A DNA stretch of 64,000 bases from Nocardioides alcanivorans (lineage in GTDB: Bacteria; Actinomycetota; Actinomycetes; Propionibacteriales; Nocardioidaceae), in contig NZ_JAKGRW010000057.1 in NCBI RefSeq assembly GCF_021555175.1, positions 1 to 64,000 on the forward strand. The letters are read 5' to 3'. Under the pieces are notes generated by a model. It searched no databases and had not been told where the DNA came from. It saw nothing but the letters and a program-made list of their open reading frames with translations. This document shows, piece by piece, positions 46,513-54,518 of this stretch; within the stretch, counting starts at the first letter, position 1, and each line of letters begins with the position of its first letter. Both the position numbers and the translations under genes were made by a program.

Positions 46513-47766
46513 ATGCCGCCCAAGAAGCGCACCCGCAGAACAAAGGGCACCGGTGGCGTCTACCAGCGCCAGTCCGACGGCATGTGGTGCGCGTCGATCG
46601 AGCTGCCATCCGATACCCCCAACAAGCGCCGCCGCAAGGTCATCGTCCGGGCGCGCAAGGCCGACGTCGTCGACGAGCTGCGCAAGGCCCATCGAGACCT
46701 GGCCAAGTCAGGCGACCTGGCCACCGCTTCCCCCACCGTCTCCCAGTGGTGCGATCTGTGGTGGAAGCGCTACGGGCTGAAGCGGCTCAAGGTCTCCACC
46801 CGCCCCGACTACACCACCAAGATCGAGCACTACATCAAGCCGTCCATCGGCCGCGTCCGACTCGACCGCCTCAACGGCGGGCACATCAAACAGATGCACG
46901 AGTACGTCACCGACACCAAGGGCCTGTCTGGCGCGTCGGCGCTCGGTGCTCACCGCGTGCTGTCCTCCATGCTGGCCGACGCCCTCAAGGAGGGCCGCAT
47001 CACCCAGAACCCGGCCCTGGTCGCTGACAAGCCGCGGGTGGCCAAGAAGAAGAAGCAGTACCTCGAGAACGCAGAGGCGGCGCAGCTGCTCGTCTCCGTT
47101 CGCGACGACCCCTACCAGGCCGCACGCTGGGGCATGGCGCTGCTCACCGGGAAGCGTCAAGGTGAGTGTCTAGGCATCACCCGCGACATGATCGACTTCG
47201 ACAACGACGCGATCACCATCGCCTGGCAGCTGCAGCGGCTCCGCTATAACCACGGCTGCCTCGATGAGTCCGGCGAGGCGACCTGTGGCCGCAAGCGCGG
47301 CGGATCCTGTCCGAAGCGGTACATCGAGATCCCCGACGACCAGGACCACATTCACCTCGAGGGTGCGTTCTACCTGCTGCGCCCCAAGTCCACGTCGTCG
47401 TGGCACGTCCTGCCGATGCTTGGTCCGCTGCGGCGCCTGCTCGAGGAGCAGATCGAGGCCAACCCGCCCGGGCAGCACGGCCTCATCTTCACGCGACCGG
47501 ACGGGCGACCGGCGGACCCATCGGTGGACTCGGCCGACTGGGACCGAGCACTCAAGGCAGCCGGGCTGCCGGATGTCACCCTGCACTCGGCCCGGCACTC
47601 CTGCAACACCATCCTGACCGAGCTCGGCGTGTCCGTCGACGTGCGCCAGTCGATGCTCGGCCACGCGTCACGCGCCGTCAACGAGGCGGTCTACACCCAC
47701 ACCTCCGACGTCCGGGTGGCCGATGCCATGAAGGCGCTCGGGGCGGCGCTGCTGCCTGAGGGCTAG
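46513..47766 (+). CDS. int: Tyrosine site-specific recombinase (integrase), 417 aa
   Basis: Integrates and excises the element at the adjacent tRNA. Order: basic arm-binding N-terminus (PPKKRTRRTKGTGGVYQ), SAM-like core-binding domain (about 70-170), catalytic domain. Catalytic residues: Arg215 (LTGKRQGE), His358 and Arg361 (HSARH), His384 (MLGHAS) and Tyr394 (AVYTHTS). A Cys-rich insert with CGRKRGGSCPK lies in the middle of the catalytic domain, as in some actinophage integrases. The tRNA remnant is 135 bases upstream. The frame is intact. Confidence 0.95.
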   Translation: MPPKKRTRRTKGTGGVYQRQSDGMWCASIELPSDTPNKRRRKVIVRARKADVVDELRKAHRDLAKSGDLATASPTVSQWCDLWWKRYGLKRLKVSTRPDYTTKIEHYIKPSIGRVRLDRLNGGHIKQMHEYVTDTKGLSGASALGAHRVLSSMLADALKEGRITQNPALVADKPRVAKKKKQYLENAEAAQLLVSVRDDPYQAARWGMALLTGKRQGECLGITRDMIDFDNDAITIAWQLQRLRYNHGCLDESGEATCGRKRGGSCPKRYIEIPDDQDHIHLEGAFYLLRPKSTSSWHVLPMLGPLRRLLEEQIEANPPGQHGLIFTRPDGRPADPSVDSADWDRALKAAGLPDVTLHSARHSCNTILTELGVSVDVRQSMLGHASRAVNEAVYTHTSDVRVADAMKALGAALLPEG

Positions 47767-48173
47767 ATCTCCTCGAGTCGTCGGGTCAGGTAGTGCCGCT
47801 CGGCCGGGTGCAGCCAGCGGAGCCGGTCCCGCAGTACGCCGGCGTCGACGTTGAGTTCGTACGCCGCCTCGTCGTTGTCGCGCGCCCATGCCATCGCCTC
47901 GCCGATCGCGCGCACGTCAGGCAACATCAGGCGTGCCGTCTCGCGTCGTACGGCGTTCTCGTGGCGGTCATAGTGCCCTGCGAGAACGGGTCCGTGCTCG
48001 GCGTGCAGGCACTCGTGCAGGATCGTGCAACGCCGCTGCTCCCACGTCAGATCGGCGCGGAGGCTGATCTGGCGGGCTGCATACCGCGTCACGCCCATCC
48101 GTGCGTCGGCCAGCGGGTCGTGCCAGTGAAGCGTCCAGTCCCCCAGTGCCCGCAGCCTGCGCCACGGATTCAT
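47763..48173 (-). CDS. ImmA/IrrE-like metallopeptidase, 136 aa
   Basis: The zinc motif HExxH is present as LHECLHAEHG, with an acidic residue downstream (ETARLMLP). In ICEBs1 and related elements such a protease inactivates the neighbouring immunity repressor on DNA damage. The repressor gene lies next upstream in the same direction. The ATG at 48173 is preferred because ggggg precedes it; an ATG at 48182 is possible. Its end overlaps the convergent integrase stop by four bases. Confidence 0.8.
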   Translation of the reverse strand: MNPWRRLRALGDWTLHWHDPLADARMGVTRYAARQISLRADLTWEQRRCTILHECLHAEHGPVLAGHYDRHENAVRRETARLMLPDVRAIGEAMAWARDNDEAAYELNVDAGVLRDRLRWLHPAERHYLTRRLEEI

Positions 48174-48216
48174 GTCCCCCATGGCCGGGACCGTAGCCAC
48201 ACCCCCGACATTTAGG

Positions 48217-48654
48217 TCAGTCCTCGCCCAATGTCGGCTTCCCGCCCTCATCTCGGGCAGCATCTTCACGGACCTGGGATGCCCGCTCTTGAAAGAGCCT
48301 TCGCTTCTCCTCCAGGGAGATCGGTCCGTCGGCAACAGGCCCTGACGCCCCCTGCTCGATCCTCTTGATGAGTCGAACCGCGTCGGCGTCCAGGGCGTCG
48401 AGCGCCTCGTCTAGGGTCAGAAGCCCCGCCACCACGAACGCCTCGAGAGGGTTGCGTCCATACGCACGAGCGAGGGCGGCAAGGCTGCCGGGCGTTAGGT
48501 CAAGCTTGCATCCACGCCAGCGGCCCACGAGCGTGCCTGCCACGCGCGATCCAGGGTTGCGCTCATTGATGGCCTTGGCGATCGCTTGGTGCTGAGTTTC
48601 GGGCCCGGCGAGGGCGTCGATATACAGCGCTACGGCTTCCCTGCTCGTGTTCAT
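48217..48654 (-). CDS. Probable immunity repressor, 145 aa
   Basis: The N-terminal half has helix-turn-helix character (QAIAKAINERNPGSRV, then GTLVGRWRGCKLDLTPGSLAALARAYG), and a charged C-terminal tail follows. It is divergent from the small Cro-like gene across a 91-base region full of catac/gtatg repeats. With the peptidase behind it, this makes a standard lysogeny switch. The ATG at 48654 is chosen; the frame upstream runs into the operator. Confidence 0.7.
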   Translation of the reverse strand: MNTSREAVALYIDALAGPETQHQAIAKAINERNPGSRVAGTLVGRWRGCKLDLTPGSLAALARAYGRNPLEAFVVAGLLTLDEALDALDADAVRLIKRIEQGASGPVADGPISLEEKRRLFQERASQVREDAARDEGGKPTLGED

Positions 48655-48659
48655 GGTGC

Positions 48660-48740
48660 AGAGAATACGGGCATACATACATGCGTGTCTATAAATGTGC
48701 GTGTCGCCTTGCGGGGACATACGTACGTGTATGTATGGTG
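48660..48740. promoter_or_regulatory. Divergent operator/promoter region of the lysogeny switch
   Basis: The gap between the divergent repressor and Cro-like genes is AT-richer than its surroundings and holds repeated catac/gtatg motifs. At 48718-48733 catac and gtatg form an inverted repeat with a 6-base centre. Further copies (catacatac, gcgtgt, gtgcgtgt) lie at 48672-48703. These are candidate repressor and Cro sites. Spacing suggests at least two. Confidence 0.55.
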
Positions 48741-48745
48741 GCGTC

Positions 48746-48967
48746 ATGAAGATCACTCCTAAGCCCGGCGTCCTCTACGCCGTCCGCTCCCAGCGGGACA
48801 TCAGCCGCGACGAACTCGCGCGACAGATGGGAGTCACTCCGCAGACGGCCTACCGGGTCGAGTCCGGGCGAGTAGACCCCTCTCCTAGGTTCATCGCGGC
48901 CCTCATGGTTCTCACTGGCGCCCCCTTCGAGTCCCTGTTTGAACTCATCGCCGAGGACGCGGCCTGA
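48746..48967 (+). CDS. Cro/XRE-type helix-turn-helix protein, 73 aa
   Basis: Short single-domain DNA-binding protein: LYAVRSQRDISRDELARQMGVTPQTAYRVESGR is a textbook XRE helix-turn-helix, followed by RFIAALMVLTG. First gene of the rightward early operon and divergent from the repressor, so it is probably the Cro counterpart. ATG at 48746; the longer frame enters the operator. Confidence 0.85.
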   Translation: MKITPKPGVLYAVRSQRDISRDELARQMGVTPQTAYRVESGRVDPSPRFIAALMVLTGAPFESLFELIAEDAA

Positions 48968-49001
48968 TGGCCTCCCCGTCTTCGCCTTCGTCTCCTGCTC
49001 A

Positions 49002-49172
49002 ATGGCCGGAGCAATCGAAGCCACCGGAATTGGTGAGACCAAGATCAAGGAAGCGATCGCCAACAGTGACCTGATCGCCCACTACAACGGCACGAAGCTC
49101 GTCATCCGGGCTGCCGACCTCGATGAGTGGATCCGGTCGCTTCCAACCGAGAACCCGAGGCGGTCGGCATGA
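49002..49172 (+). CDS. Excisionase/MerR-like small DNA-binding protein, 56 aa
   Basis: AIEATGIGETKIKEAIANSDLIAHYNGTKLVIRAADLDEWI has the winged-helix plan of phage excisionases and phage helix-turn-helix 17 proteins. The start is uncertain: ATG 49002 is the first good one, 34 bases after the Cro-like stop; an earlier start read through a frame error is possible. It would bind the att region and favour excision, by position and family only. Confidence 0.65.
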   Translation: MAGAIEATGIGETKIKEAIANSDLIAHYNGTKLVIRAADLDEWIRSLPTENPRRSA

Positions 49173-49822
49173 TCGTGGAGCGCACACCCAACCGCGAGCC
49201 GCGCATCGCCCAATTCATGGAAGGCGAGCGCCAAGCTATCGCCGAATGCTTTGGCGATGAGCACTGGGCAAAGATCAGTGAGTGGATCGAGAGCCTCCCG
49301 TGGACCAGTAACGCCGACTCGGCACTGGCTATCGCGGCGGACTATCTACTCGGCCCCAAGCAGCTCGATGCCGAAGAGTCTGCGCGCCTCGTCGCGGCAC
49401 GCAGGACGATCGCGTCACTCTCCCGGCATGAGCATGCATCAGTCGTCGCCCAGCGCATGGGGATTCGCCAGGAGGAGGCGGAGCGCTGGATAGAAAGTCT
49501 TCGCGAAGAAGGTGGGTCCGAGTCGGCGACTCTCGACCAACCGTGCGCGCTTTACCGACACTTCGACTCATCGGGAGCACTGCTCTATGTCGGCATCTCC
49601 GGGCGGCCCGAACTGCGCGCCGAGCAGCACCGGACTCGATCCCCGTGGTGGCGGTTCGTCTCCCGCTCTGAAGTTGCGTGGCTTTCTTCGCGAAGAGAGG
49701 CCGAGGCGGCAGAGCGGGCCGCGATCCAGGGCGAGGAGCCCGTGTTCAACCGAACCCACAATGCCCGCCAGCGAGAGGCGAAAGTCGCCTACCTCTACCG
49801 GGCGTTGGAGTCATCGTCATGA
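49169..49822 (+). CDS. GIY-YIG nuclease-domain protein, 217 aa
   Basis: Residues about 1-130 are helical (LSRHEHASVVAQRMGIRQEEAERWIE resembles a helix-turn-helix). The last 80 are a GIY-YIG domain: ALYRHFDSSGALLYVGIS, then RPELRAEQHR, Glu in EAEAAERAAI and Asn in PVFNRTHN. The first Y of GIY is present as LYR and the second as LYVG. Phage GIY-YIG proteins are often homing-type or recombination endonucleases. It overlaps the previous stop by four bases (ATGA). Confidence 0.8.
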   Translation: MIVERTPNREPRIAQFMEGERQAIAECFGDEHWAKISEWIESLPWTSNADSALAIAADYLLGPKQLDAEESARLVAARRTIASLSRHEHASVVAQRMGIRQEEAERWIESLREEGGSESATLDQPCALYRHFDSSGALLYVGISGRPELRAEQHRTRSPWWRFVSRSEVAWLSSRREAEAAERAAIQGEEPVFNRTHNARQREAKVAYLYRALESSS

Positions 49823-50121
49823 CCGCCCCACCCGGCACCCTCGACCGCCCCACGCTTTCCGGTGAGCGAATCACCGCAGGACACGACCTGGAAACCCGGA
49901 ACGGCCAGCGCCGCTTCCTCTGCGCGGAACTCCGCATCGACCAGAGGGAGGCCCGCCGGCTGATCGCCGCCTACGAGGCCGACATCGCAGACGCCGTCCG
50001 CATCGGCAACGACACCGCCCGGTCCGACTTCGACTTCCTCGACTGGCTCATCCGCCAAGCACCGGGGCCGAAGCGGAACCGGTCCGTCATCAAGCACGGA
50101 TGGAAGGAGACGAGCTCATGA
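49819..50121 (+). CDS. Hypothetical phage protein, 100 aa
   Basis: Starts at ATGA, overlapping the GIY-YIG stop. Mostly helical and charged (FLCAELRIDQREARRLIAAYEADI). It ends in a basic stretch (KRNRSVIKHGWKE). No family recognised; coding is supported by tight spacing on both sides. Confidence 0.6.
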   Translation: MTAPPGTLDRPTLSGERITAGHDLETRNGQRRFLCAELRIDQREARRLIAAYEADIADAVRIGNDTARSDFDFLDWLIRQAPGPKRNRSVIKHGWKETSS

Positions 50122-50708
50122 GGAAGCACGCCAAGAACGCAGTCGACCAGCTCCACTCTCTCGGCTGCCATCTCGACCACGACGACCGCGAGCTGCACAA
50201 GGATCGCTGGGTTTTCACGCACCCGAATGCACCGGGTGAGACGTTCAAGATCAGCGACTTCTCGGGTGACGCCGCTTGCCGCAATGTCGTACGACGCGCC
50301 AAGGTGGCAGCCGGACTGGCTACGAGCGAGTCCGGCGAGAAGCGCAAGCCTCGGATCGACGCCCGAGCCAAGGCTGAGGCCGATGCCATTCGTTTGCGTC
50401 GTGAAGCACTGGCCGCCGCGAGGGAGTCGCAGCGGGCCGCGCAGGAGATCGCCCGGCTGGCAGAGGCGCGTCGTCGTCAGGTGACGTCGCTTGACCGGAT
50501 GATGCGCGGCGTGCCTACGACGGGCGCAGCACCCTTGCCGCCCGAGGCGAAGTTCTCGATCCCCCAGCTGGCCGATGAGCTCGATGTCTCGGAGGCCGCG
50601 ATCAAGCGGGCCATCGACGACGAGGTGCTTGAGGCGTACATGTGCAGCGGCGTCATCAAGGTCCGCGGCGCTGACGCCACGGCTTGGGCGCGCCGGAGGT
50701 CCGCATGA
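50118..50708 (+). CDS. Phage protein with C-terminal helix-turn-helix, 196 aa
   Basis: The N-terminal part (GCHLDHDDRELHKDRWVFTHPNAPGE) resembles small dsRNA- or nucleic-acid-binding folds of phages. A long Arg/Ala-rich helix follows (about 85-125). Residues 150-190 form an excisionase-type helix-turn-helix (FSIPQLADELDVSEAAIKRAIDDEVL). Overlaps its neighbours by four bases on each side. Confidence 0.65.
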   Translation: MRKHAKNAVDQLHSLGCHLDHDDRELHKDRWVFTHPNAPGETFKISDFSGDAACRNVVRRAKVAAGLATSESGEKRKPRIDARAKAEADAIRLRREALAAARESQRAAQEIARLAEARRRQVTSLDRMMRGVPTTGAAPLPPEAKFSIPQLADELDVSEAAIKRAIDDEVLEAYMCSGVIKVRGADATAWARRRSA

Positions 50709-51034
50709 CCACCGAGCAACTCGCCCTCCTGCCGCTGACTGAGCCTGACTACTCCCCAGACCTCACCATCGCTGAGCGCTTCGAGGCGTTCCACAGCGCG
50801 AACCCGCACGTGGCCGAGGCCCTCGAGGCTCTCGCGGCCGAGTGGCTGGCGCATCACCGCAAGGTGGGAGTCAAGGCGTTGGTGGAGCGTCTGCGCTGGG
50901 AGTCGGGCATCCAGACCCAAGGCGACGCGTACCGGATCAACAACTCGCTCGTCTCGCACTACGCCCGCTTGCTGATCGCTCGCCGCCCCGAGTGGGCCGA
51001 GCGCATCGAGACGCGGCGGCTGCACGCAGCCTGA
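50705..51034 (+). CDS. Conserved actinophage-type hypothetical protein, 109 aa
   Basis: Helical: SPDLTIAERFEAFHSANPHVAEALEALAAEWLAHHRKVGVKALVERLRWESGI, then INNSLVSHYARLLI. The pattern is common in early regions of actinophages, often near recombination genes; function unknown. A terminator-like hairpin follows. Confidence 0.65.
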   Translation: MTTEQLALLPLTEPDYSPDLTIAERFEAFHSANPHVAEALEALAAEWLAHHRKVGVKALVERLRWESGIQTQGDAYRINNSLVSHYARLLIARRPEWAERIETRRLHAA

Positions 51035-51054
51035 CCGCTTCACCCCACCCCCAG

Positions 51055-51087
51055 CCCGCCCCGCATCCCGCGCCGGGCGGGTTCTTT
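51055..51087 (+). terminator. Terminator-like hairpin
   Basis: cccgcc (51055-51060) pairs with ggcggg (51076-51081), followed by ttcttt. It lies in the 79-base gap after the gene ending at 51034 and before the next ATG, dividing the early operon. Confidence 0.65.
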
Positions 51088-51113
51088 CATCTCACCTCAG
51101 GAGCACTCCCCTA

Positions 51114-51293
51114 TGAGCGCCGCCACCAAGCGTCCCGTCGAGATCCCCGTCGACCGCCTCGAAGCTCTCGCGTTCAAGTACGGAGCGCCCATCACTCTCC
51201 CGCCGCCCATCAAGGGCGGGTGGGCACGAGCGACCGTCCAAGGCGTCGCCTACATCGCATGGCTGGCACCCGTGGGCCTCCCCGATGCGTGAG
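51114..51293 (+). CDS. Hypothetical phage protein, 59 aa
   Basis: First gene after the hairpin, with ggag 9 bases before the ATG. Sequence RPVEIPVDRLEALAFKYGAP then TLPPPIKGGWARATVQGVAYIAW looks globular and short. Its stop overlaps the next start. Confidence 0.55.
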
Positions 51294-51487
51294 GACCTCG
51301 GCAGCCGCACCTTCGCCGACGCCGAACGCTGGCACGGCAACAACTTGCCTCCCCGGAGCGCCACGAGATCGACGACACCGACCTGGTGCGCGACGCGTCC
51401 GGCGACCACATGACTGCCGCCGAGATACAGGCGGACCTCGACCGACAAGCGGCCCTGATTCGGGCTGCGATGGAAGGAACACGATGA
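51285..51487 (+). CDS. Hypothetical phage protein, 67 aa, frameshifted
   Basis: ATG at 51285 inside the previous gene's end. MREDLGSRTFADAERWHGNN reads to the C run 51351-51354; one added C continues as PERHEIDDTDLVRDASGDHMTAAEIQADLDRQAALIRAAMEG to a stop at 51487, which overlaps the next ATG. The restored overlap on both sides supports the repair. Confidence 0.5.
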
Positions 51488-51708
51488 GCATCCCCGTGAT
51501 CGACAAGATCTACTCCGATGGCGTCCGCGTCATCACCTACCGCACCGGCCACGCCAAGTGGCGGTCGGACTGCGACTACTGCGTGCGCCTCACAGTCCGC
51601 GAGGGCCGGAGGGTTGATCCGGCCACTGGATTCTTCCCGGACCATCAGGCGATGGCCGGTTGCCGGTCGGGTGGCCGCGACCACTGCACGTGCGATGGGT
51701 GCTTCTGA
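51484..51708 (+). CDS. Cys-rich small phage protein, 74 aa
   Basis: Cys pairs CDYC and CTCDGC with His nearby (GGRDHCTCDGCF) suggest one zinc site. Starts by ATGA overlap. Function unknown. Confidence 0.55.
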   Translation: MSIPVIDKIYSDGVRVITYRTGHAKWRSDCDYCVRLTVREGRRVDPATGFFPDHQAMAGCRSGGRDHCTCDGCF

Positions 51709-51809
51709 TGAACCCCGACACCCTCGTCGCCGCCCTCATCCTGTCCGCCTGCGCGCTGGCGTTCATCGTCGGCTGCGTGGGTGCGGCTGCTGGGTGGTGG
51801 TCCGCGTGA
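51708..51809 (+). CDS. Tiny single-helix membrane protein, 33 aa
   Basis: MNPDTLVAALILSACALAFI and the following CVGAAAGWW form one membrane helix. Start and stop both overlap neighbours (TGATG before, GTGA after). Short but well embedded in the operon. Confidence 0.5.
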   Translation: MNPDTLVAALILSACALAFIVGCVGAAAGWWSA

Positions 51810-51979
51810 CGTTTCCCAAGTGCTCGATGACCGACTGCGGCAGGGAGATGCAGACCTTTGAAGGGTCGCCCGGATTTCGCTATTGCCCACACTGCGACCT
51901 GCGCCAGTGCACCCACTGCTCCGACGCCGTAGACGACTTCGGTGAATCCACCTGCGCCCGACACAAGGAGCCGTCATGA
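51806..51979 (+). CDS. Zinc-ribbon-like small protein, 57 aa
   Basis: GTG start within the previous stop. Eight Cys in pairs (CSMTDC, CPHC, CTHC, then CARH) imply two zinc sites. No function recognised. Confidence 0.55.
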   Translation: MTFPKCSMTDCGREMQTFEGSPGFRYCPHCDLRQCTHCSDAVDDFGESTCARHKEPS

Positions 51980-52379
51980 GCCGCCGCGACATCCTCGGCG
52001 CCACCTTCCTGCGCCCCGACCCGGTGATCGCTGCCAAGTCTGTGGCCGAGATGCGCGCTGGCCGCGAGCACGTCCGCAGTCTGTGCGACGAGTGGCGTGC
52101 GGAGGTGGGGATGCCGCCCCGAGCGGTGGAGTCGGCGCGCGAGTTGGCGGTGCGGATCAATGCCTTCACGGCTGACTTTCGGTCGCAGATGGCCGAGGTT
52201 CGGCGCCGCATCGCCGCCAGCTCCCCCGTCCGCGGCCGAGCTGGGACCAGATGCTCGGCGAGCGAGCGGCGTCCCCGGTGTTCACCCGATCCACCTGCCC
52301 GGACGAGTTCGGCAACTGGGAGGACGAGCCCGCGCCGATCCACGACGCGCTGGTGCGGGAGATGGGAGCGCCGGCATGA
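51976..52379 (+). CDS. Hypothetical phage protein, 134 aa, frameshifted
   Basis: MSRRDILGATFLRPDPVIAA and a helical middle read to the C run 52223-52227. One added C continues as PRPRPSWDQMLGERAASPVFTRSTCPDEFGNWEDEPAP and stops at 52379 over the next ATG. Without repair the frame would run falsely into the exonuclease gene. Confidence 0.55.
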
Positions 52380-52582
52380 GCGGCAGTCGCACCCGTGTCG
52401 ACCCCGAGGACGACTACTGCACCGCGTGGCTCTGGTACTGCGACCACTGCCGCGACGGACACGGCGGCTACCTCACCGAGGACGAAGCCATGGCGGCCGC
52501 CGACGACCACGACCAGCAGCACGAACCCGCAGAGCCGGACCCCGATCTGGCCGTGGACATCTGGAAGGAAGAGAGAGCATGA
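52376..52582 (+). CDS. Cys/His small phage protein, 68 aa
   Basis: WLWYCDHCRDGHGGYLTEDEA gives one CxxC with a nearby His, then an acidic tail. Four-base overlaps with both neighbours. Function unknown. Confidence 0.55.
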   Translation: MSGSRTRVDPEDDYCTAWLWYCDHCRDGHGGYLTEDEAMAAADDHDQQHEPAEPDPDLAVDIWKEERA

Positions 52583-53445
52583 CCGACTTGACACCCGGCA
52601 GCCCCGAGTGGCGCAAGAAGGTGACGGCCAGCAAGGTGGCCGCGATCCTGGGCCTGTCGCCATGGGAGTCCCCGCGCTCCCTGTGGCACCTGATGCGAGG
52701 CGACATCGACCCCGCTACCGAGACCGACACGCACCGCCGCGGCCACTACCTTGAGCCCGCAATCCTCGCCTGGTGGCGCGACCAGCACGGCATCACCGAC
52801 ATGCGCCAATGGGCAGACCAGCCGTCGTACGAACTCGGCGACTGGGCAGCGGCCACGCCGGACGCGATGACCCTCGGCATCCCCGGCTTGGAGCGCGTGC
52901 TCGTCGAGGCCAAGTCCACCGCGCAGGACTGGGGCGGCGAACTGCCCGCCTACTACCTGACGCAGGTCATCTGGCAGATGCACGTCAGCGGCATCCATCG
53001 CTGCTACGTCCCCGTCATCGGGCCCCGGCTGACGTTCGAGGAGTACGTCGTCGACTACGCCGACTATGCCGAGGACGCCGAGCTGATCGAGCGCAAGGCA
53101 CGCGAGTTCTACGACTCCCTGAGCGCCGACACCCCGCCCGACCTCGACGACAGCGTGGCGACATACGACGCCGTCCGACGCGTCCACCCCGAGATTGACA
53201 AGGGCGAGACGGTCGAGCTGACCCGCGAACAGGCCGACGACCTCGTGACCTTCGCCCACCTCGCCAAGGAGACCGAGACGTCTCTGCGCCTCGCCAAGTC
53301 CACTGTCATCGACGCCATGGCCCGCGCCCAGTACGCCGAGCACAACGGCATCCGCATCGCCCGCAGACAGGCCGGGAAGCACGGCGTCACATTCGTAGTC
53401 GTCGGCAAGCCCGAAAACCTCACCCCAATGAAGGACGCATCATGA
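52579..53445 (+). CDS. YqaJ-type phage exonuclease, 288 aa
   Basis: Lambda-exonuclease/RecE-like nuclease that resects dsDNA ends for annealing. GSPEWRKKVTASKVAAILGLSPW opens the domain; GHYLEPAIL, TPDAM and LVEAKST (E-x-K core) hold the metal site, and YYLTQVIWQMHVSG follows. The C-terminal 90 residues are helical. The RecT gene starts within its stop, so the pair forms a two-gene recombination unit. Confidence 0.85.
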   Translation: MTDLTPGSPEWRKKVTASKVAAILGLSPWESPRSLWHLMRGDIDPATETDTHRRGHYLEPAILAWWRDQHGITDMRQWADQPSYELGDWAAATPDAMTLGIPGLERVLVEAKSTAQDWGGELPAYYLTQVIWQMHVSGIHRCYVPVIGPRLTFEEYVVDYADYAEDAELIERKAREFYDSLSADTPPDLDDSVATYDAVRRVHPEIDKGETVELTREQADDLVTFAHLAKETETSLRLAKSTVIDAMARAQYAEHNGIRIARRQAGKHGVTFVVVGKPENLTPMKDAS

Positions 53446-54293
53446 CCGAACTCGCCACCATCCAGCCGACCACCGTCGGTGTCGCCAGCATCGAAGAGAC
53501 GGCCCGCGCGCTCGTCTCCGCGCACCAGATCGGCACGGCGCTGTGCAAGACCGCGTTCGTGCCGAAGCACTTCCAGGGCAAGCCCGACGACGCGGCCGCC
53601 GCGATCCTGTACGGCTCCACCATCGACATGGACCCGGTGACGGCGCTCCAGAACATCTACGTCATCGGCGGCAAGCCCGCGCTCTACGCCCGGACGATGG
53701 TCGCCATCGTGCTGAGCAAGGGCCACGAACTCTGGACCGAGGACGAGGCCGAGGGCAGCGTCACCGTCGCCGGACGCCGCAAGGGCTCGCAGCAGATCGA
53801 GCGGGTCACGTGGACCACCGAGGACGCCCAGCGCGCCGGGTACATGACCAACGCCAAGTACAAGACCGACCCGCGTTCGATGCTCTACGCCCGCGCCTCT
53901 GGCGACGTGGCCCGCCGCATCGCCCCCGACGCCCTGCTGGGCATGGCGCACAACGTCGAGGAACTCTCCATCTCCGAGGCGGTGGAGCAGCGACCCGCCA
54001 CCACCTCCGCCCCTGCCGCCGATCGCATGCGTGCAGCCCTGCGCCCCAAGGTCACCGCCGAGCAGGTCGTCGAGTCCGAGGAGGTCCCCGAGAAGCCCCG
54101 GCTTGACACGTCGTCGGCGCTCGCCAAGGCCATGTTCGCCTCCATGCGAGAGGCCGGCATCGCCAAGGAGCAGGCGCACGAGTTCTTCTCCAAGGTCACC
54201 GGCCGCGACATCCAGTCGTCCAAGGAGCTCACCGAGGACGAGGCCCGCCAGGTGCTGGACCACCTGCCCGCGCGGCCCGAGGCAACCTCATGA
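53442..54293 (+). CDS. recT: RecT-family single-strand annealing protein, 283 aa
   Basis: Anneals complementary single strands produced by the upstream exonuclease. Family phrases: ALCKTAFVPKHFQGKPDDAAAAILYG, then TALQNIYVIGGKPALYARTMVAIV, then MTNAKYKTDPRSMLYARA and DVARRIAPDALLGM. A variable acidic linker and a helical C-terminal tail follow. Overlaps the exonuclease stop (ATGA). Phage recombination function is well established for this pair. Confidence 0.85.
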   Translation: MTELATIQPTTVGVASIEETARALVSAHQIGTALCKTAFVPKHFQGKPDDAAAAILYGSTIDMDPVTALQNIYVIGGKPALYARTMVAIVLSKGHELWTEDEAEGSVTVAGRRKGSQQIERVTWTTEDAQRAGYMTNAKYKTDPRSMLYARASGDVARRIAPDALLGMAHNVEELSISEAVEQRPATTSAPAADRMRAALRPKVTAEQVVESEEVPEKPRLDTSSALAKAMFASMREAGIAKEQAHEFFSKVTGRDIQSSKELTEDEARQVLDHLPARPEATS

Positions 54294-54409
54294 CCGCCAT
54301 CTGCCCCGAGTGCCGAGCCGGGAAGCACCTGAATTGTGGCGGCGAGGCTCTCGATGAGGCCACTGACTGCGTGGTCGCCTGCGCCTGCTCGTGCTGGGAG
54401 GACCAATGA
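54290..54409 (+). CDS. Cys-rich small phage protein, 39 aa
   Basis: CPECRAGKHLNC and CACSCW place six Cys for a compact zinc site, a pattern common in actinophage early genes. Four-base overlaps at both ends. Confidence 0.55.
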   Translation: MTAICPECRAGKHLNCGGEALDEATDCVVACACSCWEDQ

Positions 54410-54518
54410 CCGCCGCCCTGATCATCGTCTTCATCGGCCTCATCGTCGTCGCCGTCATGGCGGATCGACGCGACCGGGCCGGGGAACGCTGCCGGGACTG
54501 CGGGGGAGGCACAGGTGA
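54406..54518 (+). CDS. Tiny single-helix membrane protein, 37 aa, frameshifted
   Basis: TAALIIVFIGLIVVAVMA is one membrane helix, then a basic tail with CRDC. At the G run 54502-54506 one added G gives an immediate stop at 54516-54518 that overlaps the next GTG. Without it the frame runs on through the next gene. Confidence 0.45.

Noticed and set aside
51976..53445. Single long fusion of an early phage protein with the YqaJ exonuclease
   Set aside because: The join passes through a false frame after the C run at 52223; the exonuclease has its own ATG coupled to the stop of the gene at 52376.
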